From Sphingobacterium sp. (GTDB taxonomy: Bacteria > Bacteroidota > Bacteroidia > Sphingobacteriales > Sphingobacteriaceae), in assembly GCA_031286695.1 (NCBI GenBank), contig JAITTY010000011.1:62001-126000 (forward strand): a DNA stretch of 64,000 nucleotides. The letters are read 5' to 3'. How positions within the stretch are numbered: the stretch's first letter is position 1; every line of letters starts with the position of its first letter. Below, piece by piece: positions 19,361 to 28,994 of this stretch. The notes under the pieces were generated by a model. That model was given only the letters and a program-made list of their open reading frames with translations. It was not told the DNA's origin and did not search any database. A program made the position numbers and the translations under genes.

Positions 19361-19939
19361 ATGAGAAAAGAAAATGATGAAGCCAATTTGATCCAAGCGC
19401 TCTCTATAGGAAAGCAGGCTGTTTTACCAAAACTTTACGAACGATATGCAGACCGTATTTTCGATGTATCTTTCCATTTGTTGAAAGATACAGGCTGGAG
19501 CGAGGATGTCGTGCAGGAAGTTTTCGTGAAATTGTGGACCAATAGAGAACGCATAAAACAGGATGTGGATCTCTGGCCGTTCCTCTATGTATTGACTAAA
19601 AGAGAGTGTTTCAATAAACTAAGAAGCATCAAACGTTCTCATTCGGCCTTTGAGCTTCTATATGACCATATTGAACATCATTCGGATAGGGCCGACGGTT
19701 TAATAGAACGAAAGGAACTTGCCGATGAAATAGAAAATTACCTTGCTCAACTTCCTGAACAACAAAAACTCGTTTTTACATTAAGCCGAATTGAAGGAAT
19801 ACCTCACAATCAAATCGCAGAGGAACTAAATCTTTCTAAGAACACCGTAAAAAACCATCTTGCCAGAGCATCGAAACATTTAAAACAAGTCCGTTCTGGC
19901 CGAAATCCACTATTATCCCTATTTTTTTATTTTTTCTGA
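19361..19939 (+). CDS. FecI-type ECF RNA polymerase sigma factor
   Basis: This extracytoplasmic-function sigma factor has 192 residues. Region 2 lies at about residues 18-85 (ERYADRIFDVSFHLL and WSEDVVQEVFVKLW), for -10 recognition, and region 4 at about 125-178 (LPEQQKLVFTLSRIEGIPHN with the helix-turn-helix AEELNLSKNTVKNHLARA). I chose ATG 19361 over an upstream in-frame TTG (19346) because GGGAG lies 8 bp before the ATG. In this family the anti-sigma FecR releases the sigma factor when the SusC-like receptor signals that its ligand is bound. The gene order sigma, fecR, susC, susD here is the standard arrangement. Confidence 0.95.
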   Translation: MRKENDEANLIQALSIGKQAVLPKLYERYADRIFDVSFHLLKDTGWSEDVVQEVFVKLWTNRERIKQDVDLWPFLYVLTKRECFNKLRSIKRSHSAFELLYDHIEHHSDRADGLIERKELADEIENYLAQLPEQQKLVFTLSRIEGIPHNQIAEELNLSKNTVKNHLARASKHLKQVRSGRNPLLSLFFYFF

Positions 19940-20074
19940 AAAAGGATCTCATTTATTGATGTATCTATATTAAGCGCCTGTTTACATTTTTTCTGGCAAG
20001 GCTTAAGATCTATTTAGAAATTCTTATGGCCATAGGTGATTTCGGAGCGATCTAAAAATTTTTAAAAAAATATT

Positions 20075-20135
20075 TTTCAGTGTAGTCCTTTTCTGTTTTT
20101 GCGGTGTACTGTCTAAAATAAATACTTAGAAAGTA
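20075..20135 (+). promoter_or_regulatory. Possible ECF-dependent promoter region of fecR-susCD
   Basis: The 211-bp gap between the sigma gene and fecR has no gene. It holds an A/T tract and then the near-repeat GTGTAGT (20080-20086) and GTGTACT (20104-20110), 24 bp apart, upstream of fecR. Bacteroidota FecI systems usually control a promoter in exactly this place. The elements are guessed from position only; I see no matching TAnnTTTG box. Confidence 0.3.
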
Positions 20136-20150
20136 CGAACCAATTTGACC

Positions 20151-21323
20151 ATGCAAGAAGAAAGATTACGCTATTTGCTAACCCATTATTTTAGAAATAC
20201 GATATCTCGTTCAGAATTGAAAGAGATGCTCGATCAATTAGATCAGTTGGAAGAAGCTGAATTCTCCGATCTTTTTGAGCGTATGGGCGAAAGAGTTCCT
20301 GAACGCTCAGAGTTGTTTAACAGGGATCAGGTTTTAAATCAGATCTCAAGTCGAATAGGTGGACATCATGAAGAGATCGGAGATGAGAGAAAATCAAAGC
20401 TGCGCTATATCAGATGGGGTGGGATTGCGGCCGCAATTGTTGTCTTTTGTTTTTCAATTTTGTTTCTGGTCCAACAAAGTGCGAAGGAAACAACGTCTCA
20501 ACAAGCCGTCTCACCAAGGGAAATCGCCTTGCCGGAAAACGGTGCGCCTATACTTAAACTTTCCAATGGTGATCAATATTCAATTTCAGAAGATCATCCT
20601 GAAACCTTAGATAAAAACGATCTGAGTATCGTTAAAGCAACAGACGGTACAATAGTATATCAAATTAGAGATAATAACAAAGGCAAGTCTGAGATGAGAA
20701 CTTTCCTTAGTCCAAAAGGTAGTGCATTGACCATGAAGTTGGTTGATGGAACACAAGTTCAACTAAACTCGGGCGCTAGTTTGACTTATCCTACACATTT
20801 TGATGAACATACCCGAACGGTATTCTTGGATGGTGAAGCCTATTTTGATGTCACTCATGACCGTAGAAAACCTTTTATCGTTCAGACTAAACAAACCCAG
20901 GTCAAAGTGTTGGGAACACAATTCAATATCGCCTCCGATCTCAGTAAAACTAAAATCCTGACGACTTTAATCAAAGGTAAAGTTGCTGTAAGTGCGGGGC
21001 ATAATCAGCAGATTTTAAGCCCTGGAATGCAGGCACAAACGAATCTGCATACAAAACAAATTGCCGTACAGGAAGCCGACCTAAAAGAGGTTCTCGCATG
21101 GCGGGATGGCTTCTTTCGCTTTACAGAAGATAATATAGAGACGGTCTTGCAAAAAGTGGGCGAATGGTATGATATCAAAGAAGTTAAGGTGAATTCATCG
21201 TCCAGCGATAAATTTACAGGGATGATAAAGAGGACCAAAAAGCTCTCGGATTTATTTCGGCAGCTGGAAAAAATATCCAATTATAAATTTAAAATTCAGG
21301 ATGGGAGGGTCCTTGTTATGTAA
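20151..21323 (+). CDS. FecR-family anti-sigma factor
   Basis: The 390-residue inner-membrane protein (from ATG 20151; an in-frame TTG lies 6 bp upstream) has an N-terminal cytoplasmic part of about 85 residues that binds the sigma factor. One membrane helix follows near residues 87-108 (WGGIAAAIVVFCFSILFLVQ). The periplasmic FecR domain comes next at about 175-275 (FLSPKGSALTMKLVDGTQV, LDGEAYFDVTHD, VKVLGTQFNIA). The C-terminal domain (about 310-390) is of the kind that contacts the STN domain of the receptor. It relays the ligand-bound state of the downstream SusC protein to the sigma factor encoded just upstream. Confidence 0.95.
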   Translation: MQEERLRYLLTHYFRNTISRSELKEMLDQLDQLEEAEFSDLFERMGERVPERSELFNRDQVLNQISSRIGGHHEEIGDERKSKLRYIRWGGIAAAIVVFCFSILFLVQQSAKETTSQQAVSPREIALPENGAPILKLSNGDQYSISEDHPETLDKNDLSIVKATDGTIVYQIRDNNKGKSEMRTFLSPKGSALTMKLVDGTQVQLNSGASLTYPTHFDEHTRTVFLDGEAYFDVTHDRRKPFIVQTKQTQVKVLGTQFNIASDLSKTKILTTLIKGKVAVSAGHNQQILSPGMQAQTNLHTKQIAVQEADLKEVLAWRDGFFRFTEDNIETVLQKVGEWYDIKEVKVNSSSSDKFTGMIKRTKKLSDLFRQLEKISNYKFKIQDGRVLVM

Positions 21324-21437
21324 TAATGAGACTTTGAGCTAAAAGTAATCGGAAGTGCTCGCAACACTCCCGATCGTAGTTTAGCAATTAAATAAACCTA
21401 ATTGAGTTATAAACCATTTAACACCAAACCTATACAA

Positions 21438-24400
21438 ATGTATAAAAGGAATAGCAAAAGTTGCTTTTTTACACAAAAATTCTTTGTAAAAGCATTTATC
21501 AGGATGAAAGTATGCATACTAATCCTCATCATCTCCATGGTGCATGTTCATGCATCTAGCTTTGGTCAACAAGTGACATTGGATATAAAAAATGGACGTT
21601 TGGTGGACGTCCTAGATGAGATTCAAAAACAAACGGGGTACGAGTTTTTGTACAATAACAGTTTGATTAATAAACAGAAAAGAGTGACCATTAAAGCAAA
21701 TCACAAAAACTTTAAAGAGGTGCTGCAAGAGTTTCTATCGGAAAGAAATCTGACCTACGAATTAAATCTGAACACGGTATTGATTATGGCCAAAGCGGCT
21801 TCTCTACCAGTTGCTCCTGGCACTGCGGTGATTTTGCAGCGACGCAAAATAACAGGGGTTGTGTCGGATGTTAAGGGAGCGCCATTGGAAAGTGTCACGG
21901 TTTCGGTTAAGGGGACAACTATTGGAACGAAGACTGATGCGAAGGGGCAATTTGTCTTGGAAATCGAAGATCAGCATAAAGTGCTGCAGTTTTCGCTGGT
22001 AGGATTTCAGTCGTCTGAACGTAATATTAGCACCTCAAATCAGCTGAATGTTACTTTGGAGCCTGCGGTAAGCGATTTGGAGGAAGCCGTTGTTGTTGCT
22101 TATGGAAAACAACGTAAAATCAGTGTGGTAGGCGCAATTAGCAGTGTTTCTCCGCAGCAATTGAAAACCCCGGTCGCAAAATTGAGTAGCTCATTAGCGG
22201 GACAGATGGCGGGGGTTGTCACGGTGCAAGGTTCGGGAGAGCCGGGCTCCGCAACTTCGTTCTGGATACGGGGGGTCAGTAGTTTTGCTGGAAGTAATAG
22301 CCCATTGATTTTAGTCGATGGTATCGAACGTCCGATGGATTTAGTTGATCCTGAGGATGTGGAATCTTTTTCAGTTTTGAAAGATGCGACAGCCACAGCC
22401 GTGTACGGTGTAAGGGGAGCGAATGGAATTGTGATCATTACCACAAAAAGAGGAAAGAAAAGTGCCAAACCAACAATTAACGCTCGTGTCGAACGGGGGA
22501 TGTTGGAGCCTACACGACTGCCGAAATTGGCCAATGCTACGCAATGGTTAGATTATTATAATGACATCAACTTTGAAGCCTCTGGTAAAGTACCATTAAC
22601 GCAGGAAGAAATAAATAGATATGTGAATAGAGTGGACCCGGACGTGTATCCTAATGTGGATTGGATGCAAGAAATATTCAAGAAAAGAACGTCGAATGAA
22701 CGTTTGAATGTGAATGTGACCGGAGGTGGGGATTTTATCAAATATTATGTGTCAGGTTCTTACATGAAAGAAAATGGCATCTTTCAGCCTCGTAAAACAT
22801 CGAACTATGATCCTTCGGTGAACTTTGACAGGATCAACTTCCGATCTAATGTAGATATCAAGCTTTCTCCTTCAACTGAGGTAAACCTAAATCTCTCCAA
22901 TCAATTCGAAACAAAGAACCGTCTGGGACTAGATTTAGGAACGATGTACGAGACTATCTTGCATACGACACCAGTGGCAATTCCAACGCAATTTTCTAAT
23001 GGTGCCTATACCATGAGTCCCTATTATTTTCTGAATACAACAGGATACTCAAAGGATTTTTGGAATAATGCGCAATCGCTGGTTGGCGTAACGCAGGATT
23101 TCTCAGAGTTGATCACACCTGGATTAAGAGCAAATGTCAAATTCTCTTGGGATGCTAAAAATTCGACTTCTTTGGACAGACGTAAGAATCCTATCACCTA
23201 TTATGTGGATAAGACGAATGCCCGGGATAGTGATGGAAATTTGATTTTGAAAGATAATGGCGCTGGAAGCGATTATTTCACATTAAAGGATTGGCATTCT
23301 GGCGAGCGGGCAATCAACTTTGAAAGTTCACTAATGTACGACAGATTGTTTGCGGAGAAGCATCGTTTCGGAGGGCTATTTTTATTCTCTATGCGTGAGC
23401 GCACGAATAATTTTCCGGAGAACAATTATATCGCTGCGTTGCCTTATCGAAATACCGGAATTGCTTCCCGTCTGACTTATTCGTATCAGGATCGTTATTT
23501 TATCGAAGGCAACTTTGGTTATAACGGTTCAGAAAACTTTGCCCCTAAGAAGCGTTTTGGATTCTTTCCGTCCTTGGCGATGGGTTATGTGCTAAGTAAC
23601 GAGCCATTCTTTGAGTCCTTATTACCCGTGATTAGCTTCTTGAAGATCCGCGGATCCATCGGTAAGATTGGTAGCGATAAAATTGATGGAAAACGTCGGT
23701 TTGCTTATAACTCGGAGATGGAAGACCGTGGAGGATATTCATTTGGTATAGGGGGGCAAAAACCATTGATTGGAATTGCCACTGGTTATCCCGGAAATCC
23801 ATTGGTAGCCTGGGAGAGCGCATTGAAACGAAATATTGGTTTAGAATTGACGCTATTTAATAAATTGACCATTCAGACTGATTATTTTGCTGAGAAGCGC
23901 GATGGGATTTATATACCGCAGGAGAGCGTGCCCTCTATTGTTGGGGTAAATGTGAAACCTTTAGTAAATATTGGTCAAATGGAGAATAGAGGTATAGAAG
24001 GATCATTGGAATTTAATCACCATCAGGGAGATTTCGGACTTCAGATTCGTGGGAATATCACCTATAATCGTAATAAAAAGTTATTTGATGACAAACCTAT
24101 TCCCGTGTGGGCCTACCAATCGGATATCGGACAACGTTGGGGGCAGCAACGAGGCTTAATAGCGCTTGGCTTATTCCAATCAGAAGAGGAAATAGCAAAT
24201 AGTCCTGTACAGAAATATGGAGATGGACCCCATCCGGGTGATCTAAAGTACCGAGATATTAATGGCGATGGTCAAATAACGGAACAAGATAAGGTGGCTA
24301 TAGGAAATACCGATATGCCACAGCTGACTTATGGATTTGGAACGAGTGTATCCTGGAGAGGATTTGATATTGCCGCATTTTTTCATGGAGTGGGCGAGAT

Positions 24401-24806
24401 TACGCGAATTATTGCCGGAGGTCCTTTGTATGGGCAGACAGGCAATATCTGGAATGCAGGACAAATTTATTCCGATGTCGCAGATCATCGTTGGAGTGCT
24501 GATAATCCAAACCCGGATGCTATTTATCCGCGTATGTCTCTCAATATTGCTAATAATTCCCAGGCATCTACTTGGTGGCAACGGGATATGAGCTTTATCC
24601 GCTTAAAAAACCTGGAGTTTGGTTATACGCTACCGAAACGTTGGATAGAAAAATGGAAAATGTCAACAATGCGTTTTTATGCCCAAGGAGTCAATGTTTT
24701 TACGTTTAGTAAATTCAAATTATGGGATCCAGAATTGGAAACAGTCTCAGGGAGTGGTTACCCGCAAATGCGCGTATTTAATATTGGTCTAAGTGTGATA
24801 TTCTAA
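21438..24806 (+). CDS. SusC/RagA-family TonB-dependent transporter with STN signalling domain
   Basis: This outer-membrane transporter has about 1122 residues from ATG 21438; the reading frame is open back to a TTG at 21402, but the ATG fits the signal region better. After a basic, long signal sequence ending near HASSFGQQ comes an STN domain (about 45-115; VTLDIKNGRLVDVLDEIQ). It is the part that touches FecR, so this receptor signals as well as transports. Next are a CarboxypepD_reg-like domain (about 135-210), a plug (about 225-340, with GVSSFAGSNSPLILVDGIER) and a large beta-barrel ending FNIGLSVIF. With the SusD 12 bp downstream it forms a lid-and-barrel uptake complex for an unknown glycan. 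Confidence 0.95.
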   Translation: MYKRNSKSCFFTQKFFVKAFIRMKVCILILIISMVHVHASSFGQQVTLDIKNGRLVDVLDEIQKQTGYEFLYNNSLINKQKRVTIKANHKNFKEVLQEFLSERNLTYELNLNTVLIMAKAASLPVAPGTAVILQRRKITGVVSDVKGAPLESVTVSVKGTTIGTKTDAKGQFVLEIEDQHKVLQFSLVGFQSSERNISTSNQLNVTLEPAVSDLEEAVVVAYGKQRKISVVGAISSVSPQQLKTPVAKLSSSLAGQMAGVVTVQGSGEPGSATSFWIRGVSSFAGSNSPLILVDGIERPMDLVDPEDVESFSVLKDATATAVYGVRGANGIVIITTKRGKKSAKPTINARVERGMLEPTRLPKLANATQWLDYYNDINFEASGKVPLTQEEINRYVNRVDPDVYPNVDWMQEIFKKRTSNERLNVNVTGGGDFIKYYVSGSYMKENGIFQPRKTSNYDPSVNFDRINFRSNVDIKLSPSTEVNLNLSNQFETKNRLGLDLGTMYETILHTTPVAIPTQFSNGAYTMSPYYFLNTTGYSKDFWNNAQSLVGVTQDFSELITPGLRANVKFSWDAKNSTSLDRRKNPITYYVDKTNARDSDGNLILKDNGAGSDYFTLKDWHSGERAINFESSLMYDRLFAEKHRFGGLFLFSMRERTNNFPENNYIAALPYRNTGIASRLTYSYQDRYFIEGNFGYNGSENFAPKKRFGFFPSLAMGYVLSNEPFFESLLPVISFLKIRGSIGKIGSDKIDGKRRFAYNSEMEDRGGYSFGIGGQKPLIGIATGYPGNPLVAWESALKRNIGLELTLFNKLTIQTDYFAEKRDGIYIPQESVPSIVGVNVKPLVNIGQMENRGIEGSLEFNHHQGDFGLQIRGNITYNRNKKLFDDKPIPVWAYQSDIGQRWGQQRGLIALGLFQSEEEIANSPVQKYGDGPHPGDLKYRDINGDGQITEQDKVAIGNTDMPQLTYGFGTSVSWRGFDIAAFFHGVGEITRIIAGGPLYGQTGNIWNAGQIYSDVADHRWSADNPNPDAIYPRMSLNIANNSQASTWWQRDMSFIRLKNLEFGYTLPKRWIEKWKMSTMRFYAQGVNVFTFSKFKLWDPELETVSGSGYPQMRVFNIGLSVIF

Positions 24807-24817
24807 ACGAAAAAACG

Positions 24818-26656
24818 ATGAAAAAATATATTTACCTCTTGATTTGTCTTTTAGTACCGGTTTTATTTGGGGCATGCAGTAAGTATTTGGATGTGGATTT
24901 GGCAAACCAAAAGACCCTTGATGAAACCTTTCAGAAGCGTACAACAACGGAAAGGTATCTCGCGCAAGTATATGGTTACTTACCCATTGAGCATGATCTA
25001 TTTAATAGTGAAGGGGGGAATGTGCCGCTTAGCGATGAAGCACTGTTCTCCTGGGTGGCATGGGTGCCTTGGCTCAACTTCACAAATGGAGGTTGGGGGG
25101 TGACAACAGATGATTATGCGACATGGGTGCATAATTATCAAGGCATTAATCAGGCAACCATTTTTATTAATAATGTAGATAAAAACGTAGAACTCAATGA
25201 ATCTACTAAAAGTACGATGAAGGCAGAAGCCAGGTTTTTACGCGCTTATTTTTATTACCTATTGTTAAAACGCTACGGGCCTGTATTTGTTTGGGGAGAT
25301 CGTGCTGCAGACGATAAGATCGATGCTAAGACAGTGGATCGCATGCCGCTGGAAGCCAACGTTAATTTTATACTCTCGGAATTTGATAAAGCAGCTACTG
25401 TATTGCCTAAGGAAATCACCGATCAGGCCTGGTATGGTCGTTTGACTAAAGGTGCAGTCATGGCGGCTAAATCAGAGCTATTGTTGTACATGGCACGGCC
25501 ATTATTTAATGGCGCGAAATTATATGTGGGTTTGAAGAATAGAAATGGTGAATTCCTGTTTCCTCAAACTGTTGATCCTACTAAATGGGAGCTGGCTGCC
25601 CAAGCGGCTAAAGATCTCATTGATCTAAATTTATATACCCTGTATCAGGATAATAAAGAGACGAACAACTTTCGTCGTGCGATAAAATCATATATGGGTA
25701 TTTATTTTGAAAAGTGGAATTCGGAAATTATTTGGGGCCGCTGGTCAGACGATGGCTTTAATTATAATGTTCGTACCGCGCCTCCTCGCGTAGTCACCAT
25801 GGGCTGGGGCGGGTATGCTCCTTCATTGAAATTGGTCGATTCTTATCCAATGGCGAGCTCTGGACGTTATCCAATTACGGGTTATAGTAGCAATGGCCAA
25901 CCTATTATTGATGAAAAATCCGGGTACCAAGAAACTGGATTTACAGATAACTATGTGCATCCATTGGACAATTTTGCTGCCTTTAAAGCACATAACAGTT
26001 GTGTGGGACGCGATGCACGTTTTTATGCTTCTATTCTGGCGAATGGAATGTACTGGATTAATAGGTTGCATGGCGACAAAAAGGTGACGTTTTTCGATGG
26101 AGGGACATCGACCTATACCAAAACGGGCGACTGTGTCAAATCGGGATATCTCTGGCGGAGGATGAGTGATCCAACCAACGATATAGAATCTGGAAACTGG
26201 GGACAGTTTGCCTGGCCTTTTTATCGCTTGGCAGAGATATACCTCAATTATGCTGAGGCATGTAATGAAAAGCCAAACCGAAATGAAACTGAGGCCTTGA
26301 AATATGTTAATTTCGTTCGGCAACGCAGCGGATTGAATAAATTGGAGGAGGCTTATCCTGAAGTCTTGGGAAATAAAGAATTGCTTCGAGGACTTCTTCG
26401 TAAAGAGCGCATGGTAGAAATGGCTTTTGAAGGACATCGCTATCCGGATTTAAGAACATGGATGATTGCAGAACAGGAAATGAATGAACCTTATTACACA
26501 CGCAATGTTGCAGCGACAACCTATGAGGCTTCATGGGAACGCACAAAAGATGTCTTCCCTGGCAAACGGGTATTTCAAGCAAAACACTATTTCTTTCCGA
26601 TACATCAGCAGCAACTGAGTGAGATGGTCAACATGACGCAAAACTATGGATGGTAG
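24818..26656 (+). CDS. SusD/RagB-family nutrient-binding lipoprotein
   Basis: The 612-residue outer-membrane lipoprotein has its lipobox at LFGAC (Cys 20). It is followed by typical SusD features: an N-terminal helical TPR-like part (for example AEARFLRAYFYYLLLKRYG), the segment WPFYRLAEIYLNYAEACNE, a late LRKERMVEMAFEGHRYPDLRTW motif, and an end near the conserved FPIHQQQL. SusD proteins cap the SusC barrel and capture glycan at the cell surface. It follows the STN-type SusC gene by 12 bp. The DUF1735 gene follows at once. Confidence 0.95.
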   Translation: MKKYIYLLICLLVPVLFGACSKYLDVDLANQKTLDETFQKRTTTERYLAQVYGYLPIEHDLFNSEGGNVPLSDEALFSWVAWVPWLNFTNGGWGVTTDDYATWVHNYQGINQATIFINNVDKNVELNESTKSTMKAEARFLRAYFYYLLLKRYGPVFVWGDRAADDKIDAKTVDRMPLEANVNFILSEFDKAATVLPKEITDQAWYGRLTKGAVMAAKSELLLYMARPLFNGAKLYVGLKNRNGEFLFPQTVDPTKWELAAQAAKDLIDLNLYTLYQDNKETNNFRRAIKSYMGIYFEKWNSEIIWGRWSDDGFNYNVRTAPPRVVTMGWGGYAPSLKLVDSYPMASSGRYPITGYSSNGQPIIDEKSGYQETGFTDNYVHPLDNFAAFKAHNSCVGRDARFYASILANGMYWINRLHGDKKVTFFDGGTSTYTKTGDCVKSGYLWRRMSDPTNDIESGNWGQFAWPFYRLAEIYLNYAEACNEKPNRNETEALKYVNFVRQRSGLNKLEEAYPEVLGNKELLRGLLRKERMVEMAFEGHRYPDLRTWMIAEQEMNEPYYTRNVAATTYEASWERTKDVFPGKRVFQAKHYFFPIHQQQLSEMVNMTQNYGW

Positions 26657-26678
26657 TACTTATTTACTAATACAGAAA

Positions 26679-28025
26679 ATGATGAGAAATTGTATTTCCT
26701 ATTGTATTTTCCTACTGACATTGGTTTTGATGAATGGATGTCAAAAGGATGATCGAATGAATAATATGGTCGATGACACCATTTATTTCAGAGACTTTAA
26801 AGAGAATAAAATAACGGTATTTGACTGGGGAAAGTTTGATTATAATGTAACTGTTGTGAAGGCTGGAATTGGACAGCAGGAAGCAAAGGTCAACTTTAAG
26901 ATTGACGAAGCCTATTTAGCGGCATATAATGCACAAGAGGGTACAAACTATAAGTTGCTCCCCGCAGATTGCTATAAAATCGGCAATACCGCTTTAGAAT
27001 TTTCAAAAAAAGACTATTTACATGATATCGCAATTGTGTTTGACAGCGAACGGATAAGCGCGTTACAAGGCAAATATAAAGAGCTATATGTACTTCCCTG
27101 TCGTATTGATGCTGAAGGCGGGGTATTGCATGCGCTGAAACCTGAGATGGCTACAACATTACTGATCCCCAACGTTAAAGATCCTTTTTTGGAGTTTATA
27201 TCACCGGGACTGCAGCTGGACCAGATCAAATTAAGCCCCACTGGTGCTGAACAAGTTATAGGAGAAGCTACATTGGTGACAAATTATCCTAATCAATGGA
27301 ATCTTGACTATGAAATTGAAGTTGATCCCATAATTTTGGATGATTACAATGGGACGGTATCAGACGATAAAAAGTTGAAATTACTGCCGAAAGCTGCTTA
27401 TCAGCTTCTGCCTGCACCGTATAAAATTGCTGCGAAGGAGAATAAAGCGAGTTTCTCATATACCATTCTGAAAAAGGGCCTTATTGATGGAGCAACCAAT
27501 TTATTCGGAGAATATGCTTTGCCTTTACGGATTAAGTCTGTTTCAAAAAATGGTATTAACCCTGTTGCTTCGACAATATTAGTTCCTGTTTCATTTCAAC
27601 CACCAGATATCCCACGTGGTGGCTGGAAGGTCATCGCGGCTTCTTCTGAATGGATTGGCGGTGGTGAAAAGGAAAATATATTGGACGGAAACCCCGATAC
27701 CTTCTGGCATAACATATGGATGGGAGGAGAGCCGCCATTACCGCATTATGTCATTATAGATTTTGGAAAGGAATATAATGTGATGATGGTTGAATTAACA
27801 AGAAGGCTATGGAATAATGACTTAAAAGTCGTTGAGTTTTCGACCAGTAATGATAATAAAACATATGTTCCAGTAGGGAAGATTGATTTTGGAACAAATA
27901 GTCCCAAATCAACGTTGGCCGTGAATGTTCCGACGACAAAAGCCCGTTATTTAAAATGTACGGTAACAGCAAGTAATCGTCCTCCTTCATCCGCTATAGC
28001 AGAAGTATATGTCAAAGGATTATAA
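26679..28025 (+). CDS. DUF1735 / F5/8 type C (discoidin) domain lipoprotein
   Basis: This is a surface lipoprotein of about 448 residues with the lipobox LMNGC near residue 21. The frame is open to an ATG at 26646 inside susD, but ATG 26679 (or 26682) puts the signal peptide at the N-terminus. The first two thirds resemble two DUF1735-type beta domains (INFKIDEAYLAAYNAQEGTNY is split by the motif VNFKID ... YLAAYNAQEG). The last about 140 residues form a discoidin-like domain (ENILDGNPDTFWHNIW and VIIDFGKEYNVMMVEL), a common carbohydrate-binding fold. Such proteins often sit beside SusCD and bind host or plant glycans at the surface. It is the last gene of the FecIR-SusCD cluster. Confidence 0.85.
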   Translation: MMRNCISYCIFLLTLVLMNGCQKDDRMNNMVDDTIYFRDFKENKITVFDWGKFDYNVTVVKAGIGQQEAKVNFKIDEAYLAAYNAQEGTNYKLLPADCYKIGNTALEFSKKDYLHDIAIVFDSERISALQGKYKELYVLPCRIDAEGGVLHALKPEMATTLLIPNVKDPFLEFISPGLQLDQIKLSPTGAEQVIGEATLVTNYPNQWNLDYEIEVDPIILDDYNGTVSDDKKLKLLPKAAYQLLPAPYKIAAKENKASFSYTILKKGLIDGATNLFGEYALPLRIKSVSKNGINPVASTILVPVSFQPPDIPRGGWKVIAASSEWIGGGEKENILDGNPDTFWHNIWMGGEPPLPHYVIIDFGKEYNVMMVELTRRLWNNDLKVVEFSTSNDNKTYVPVGKIDFGTNSPKSTLAVNVPTTKARYLKCTVTASNRPPSSAIAEVYVKGL

Positions 28026-28090
28026 AATACATCCGAGTTTAGACATGATACAACTTCAAGTATAGTCTAATATGCAATCTGGTAGAGCTG

Positions 28091-28130
28091 AAAGTCACTC
28101 CATTTTCCGGAGTGACTTTTTTATTTTTTT
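28091..28130 (+). terminator. Rho-independent terminator after the SusCD/DUF1735 cluster
   Basis: A perfect 11-bp stem AAAGTCACTCC / GGAGTGACTTT with a 7-nt loop is followed by TTTATTTTTTT. It lies 66 bp after the DUF1735 stop. The rest of the 241-bp gap up to 28266 shows no other clear element; an isolated TACTTTTG at 28150-28157 could be a -7 box but lacks a well-placed -33 partner. Confidence 0.9.
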
Positions 28131-28266
28131 AATATTTGTTCTTATTTGATACTTTTGCGCTGAATGAGGTATGGCTGAATGGCGTACACCGAAAGTTTCG
28201 ACTATCCCTAGTATATTTATTTGTCAAGCAGCCATCCTTTATACCGAGCTATATTACTACATAATA

Positions 28267-28890
28267 ATGAATAACTTTTTAGAACTCAATAAGCATAAAT
28301 TTTCCTTTGGACTCAAGCTATTATCGTTAAGTTTTACTGTATTGTTTGTCGTCATTCCTATAGCTGTTTCTATTGCAAATGGAACTTATCCTACCTGGAC
28401 TCTTTTCATCTGTGTTTTGCTATTCGGGTCCGTTATTTTCCCTCTTTTCTTAACTGGAATTGTTTACTTGACCTGGCTGAATAAAATATGGGTTAAGAAG
28501 AAAGCACTTAATCGACGGCCATTCGATGAATTGGATCGGATCGGATTTGCCACAGCCTATATTAATGAAAAATCGAAGTGGAATTATACTGAAGAAATCA
28601 AAGAGATCGTAATTGATGGTTATCGAATACAGTTCAATGTAATCATGGGATTTCCGAGTAATATTGAATTTAGGGCATTAGTTAAGTATCCAACAGTAGA
28701 AAGAGAGCGATTTACGGCTTTCGAGGCAAGTTTCAAGCAGGATAGAATATATTTAGACATTGATTCATTAGTTAAAGTTTACTCGCCGAAAAAGGAAGAC
28801 AATCTGACGATTGAACAATTAAAAGCTGAACTGATACAATTTGCACAGATGATGCGGCTTGAAAATTTTGAACCTTTGGATAGGAAGTAA
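28267..28890 (+). CDS. Hypothetical two-helix membrane protein
   Basis: I do not recognise the family. From ATG 28267 the product has 207 residues; the frame is open to an ATG at 28171, but the added 32 residues look non-coding. Two membrane helices are clear (about residues 15-38 and 43-70), followed by a basic stretch (VKKKALNRRPFDELD). The soluble C-terminal domain of about 130 residues has alternating strands and a final amphipathic helix (LTIEQLKAELIQFAQMM). The C-terminal part is probably cytoplasmic. It stands alone between a terminator and the tRNA-Glu gene, which reads the other way, so the context gives no role. Confidence 0.6.
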   Translation: MNNFLELNKHKFSFGLKLLSLSFTVLFVVIPIAVSIANGTYPTWTLFICVLLFGSVIFPLFLTGIVYLTWLNKIWVKKKALNRRPFDELDRIGFATAYINEKSKWNYTEEIKEIVIDGYRIQFNVIMGFPSNIEFRALVKYPTVERERFTAFEASFKQDRIYLDIDSLVKVYSPKKEDNLTIEQLKAELIQFAQMMRLENFEPLDRK

Positions 28891-28994
28891 AACAACTAGG
28901 CTGTACGCTGTTGAATGTACTGGCAATAAATCCCTATTGATTTTTTTGTCAGCAATACACTTATTAAGAGGACTAAAATGGTGAAGGCTTTAAA

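Noticed and set aside
22100..22534. A 144-codon minus-strand frame inside the first susC
   Set aside because: Antisense to the conserved plug region; such shadows are common over conserved codon runs.
25823..26437. A long frame (204 codons) on the minus strand inside susD
   Set aside because: It lies fully within a well-supported SusD gene, has no recognisable domain and is rich in unlikely composition; it is a shadow of the sense gene.
28171..28266. Longer N-terminus for the orphan membrane protein starting at ATG 28171
   Set aside because: The extra 32 residues have no signal or conserved look, and the ATG at 28267 gives a normal membrane-protein start. It is not fully excluded because a possible -7 box lies at 28150.
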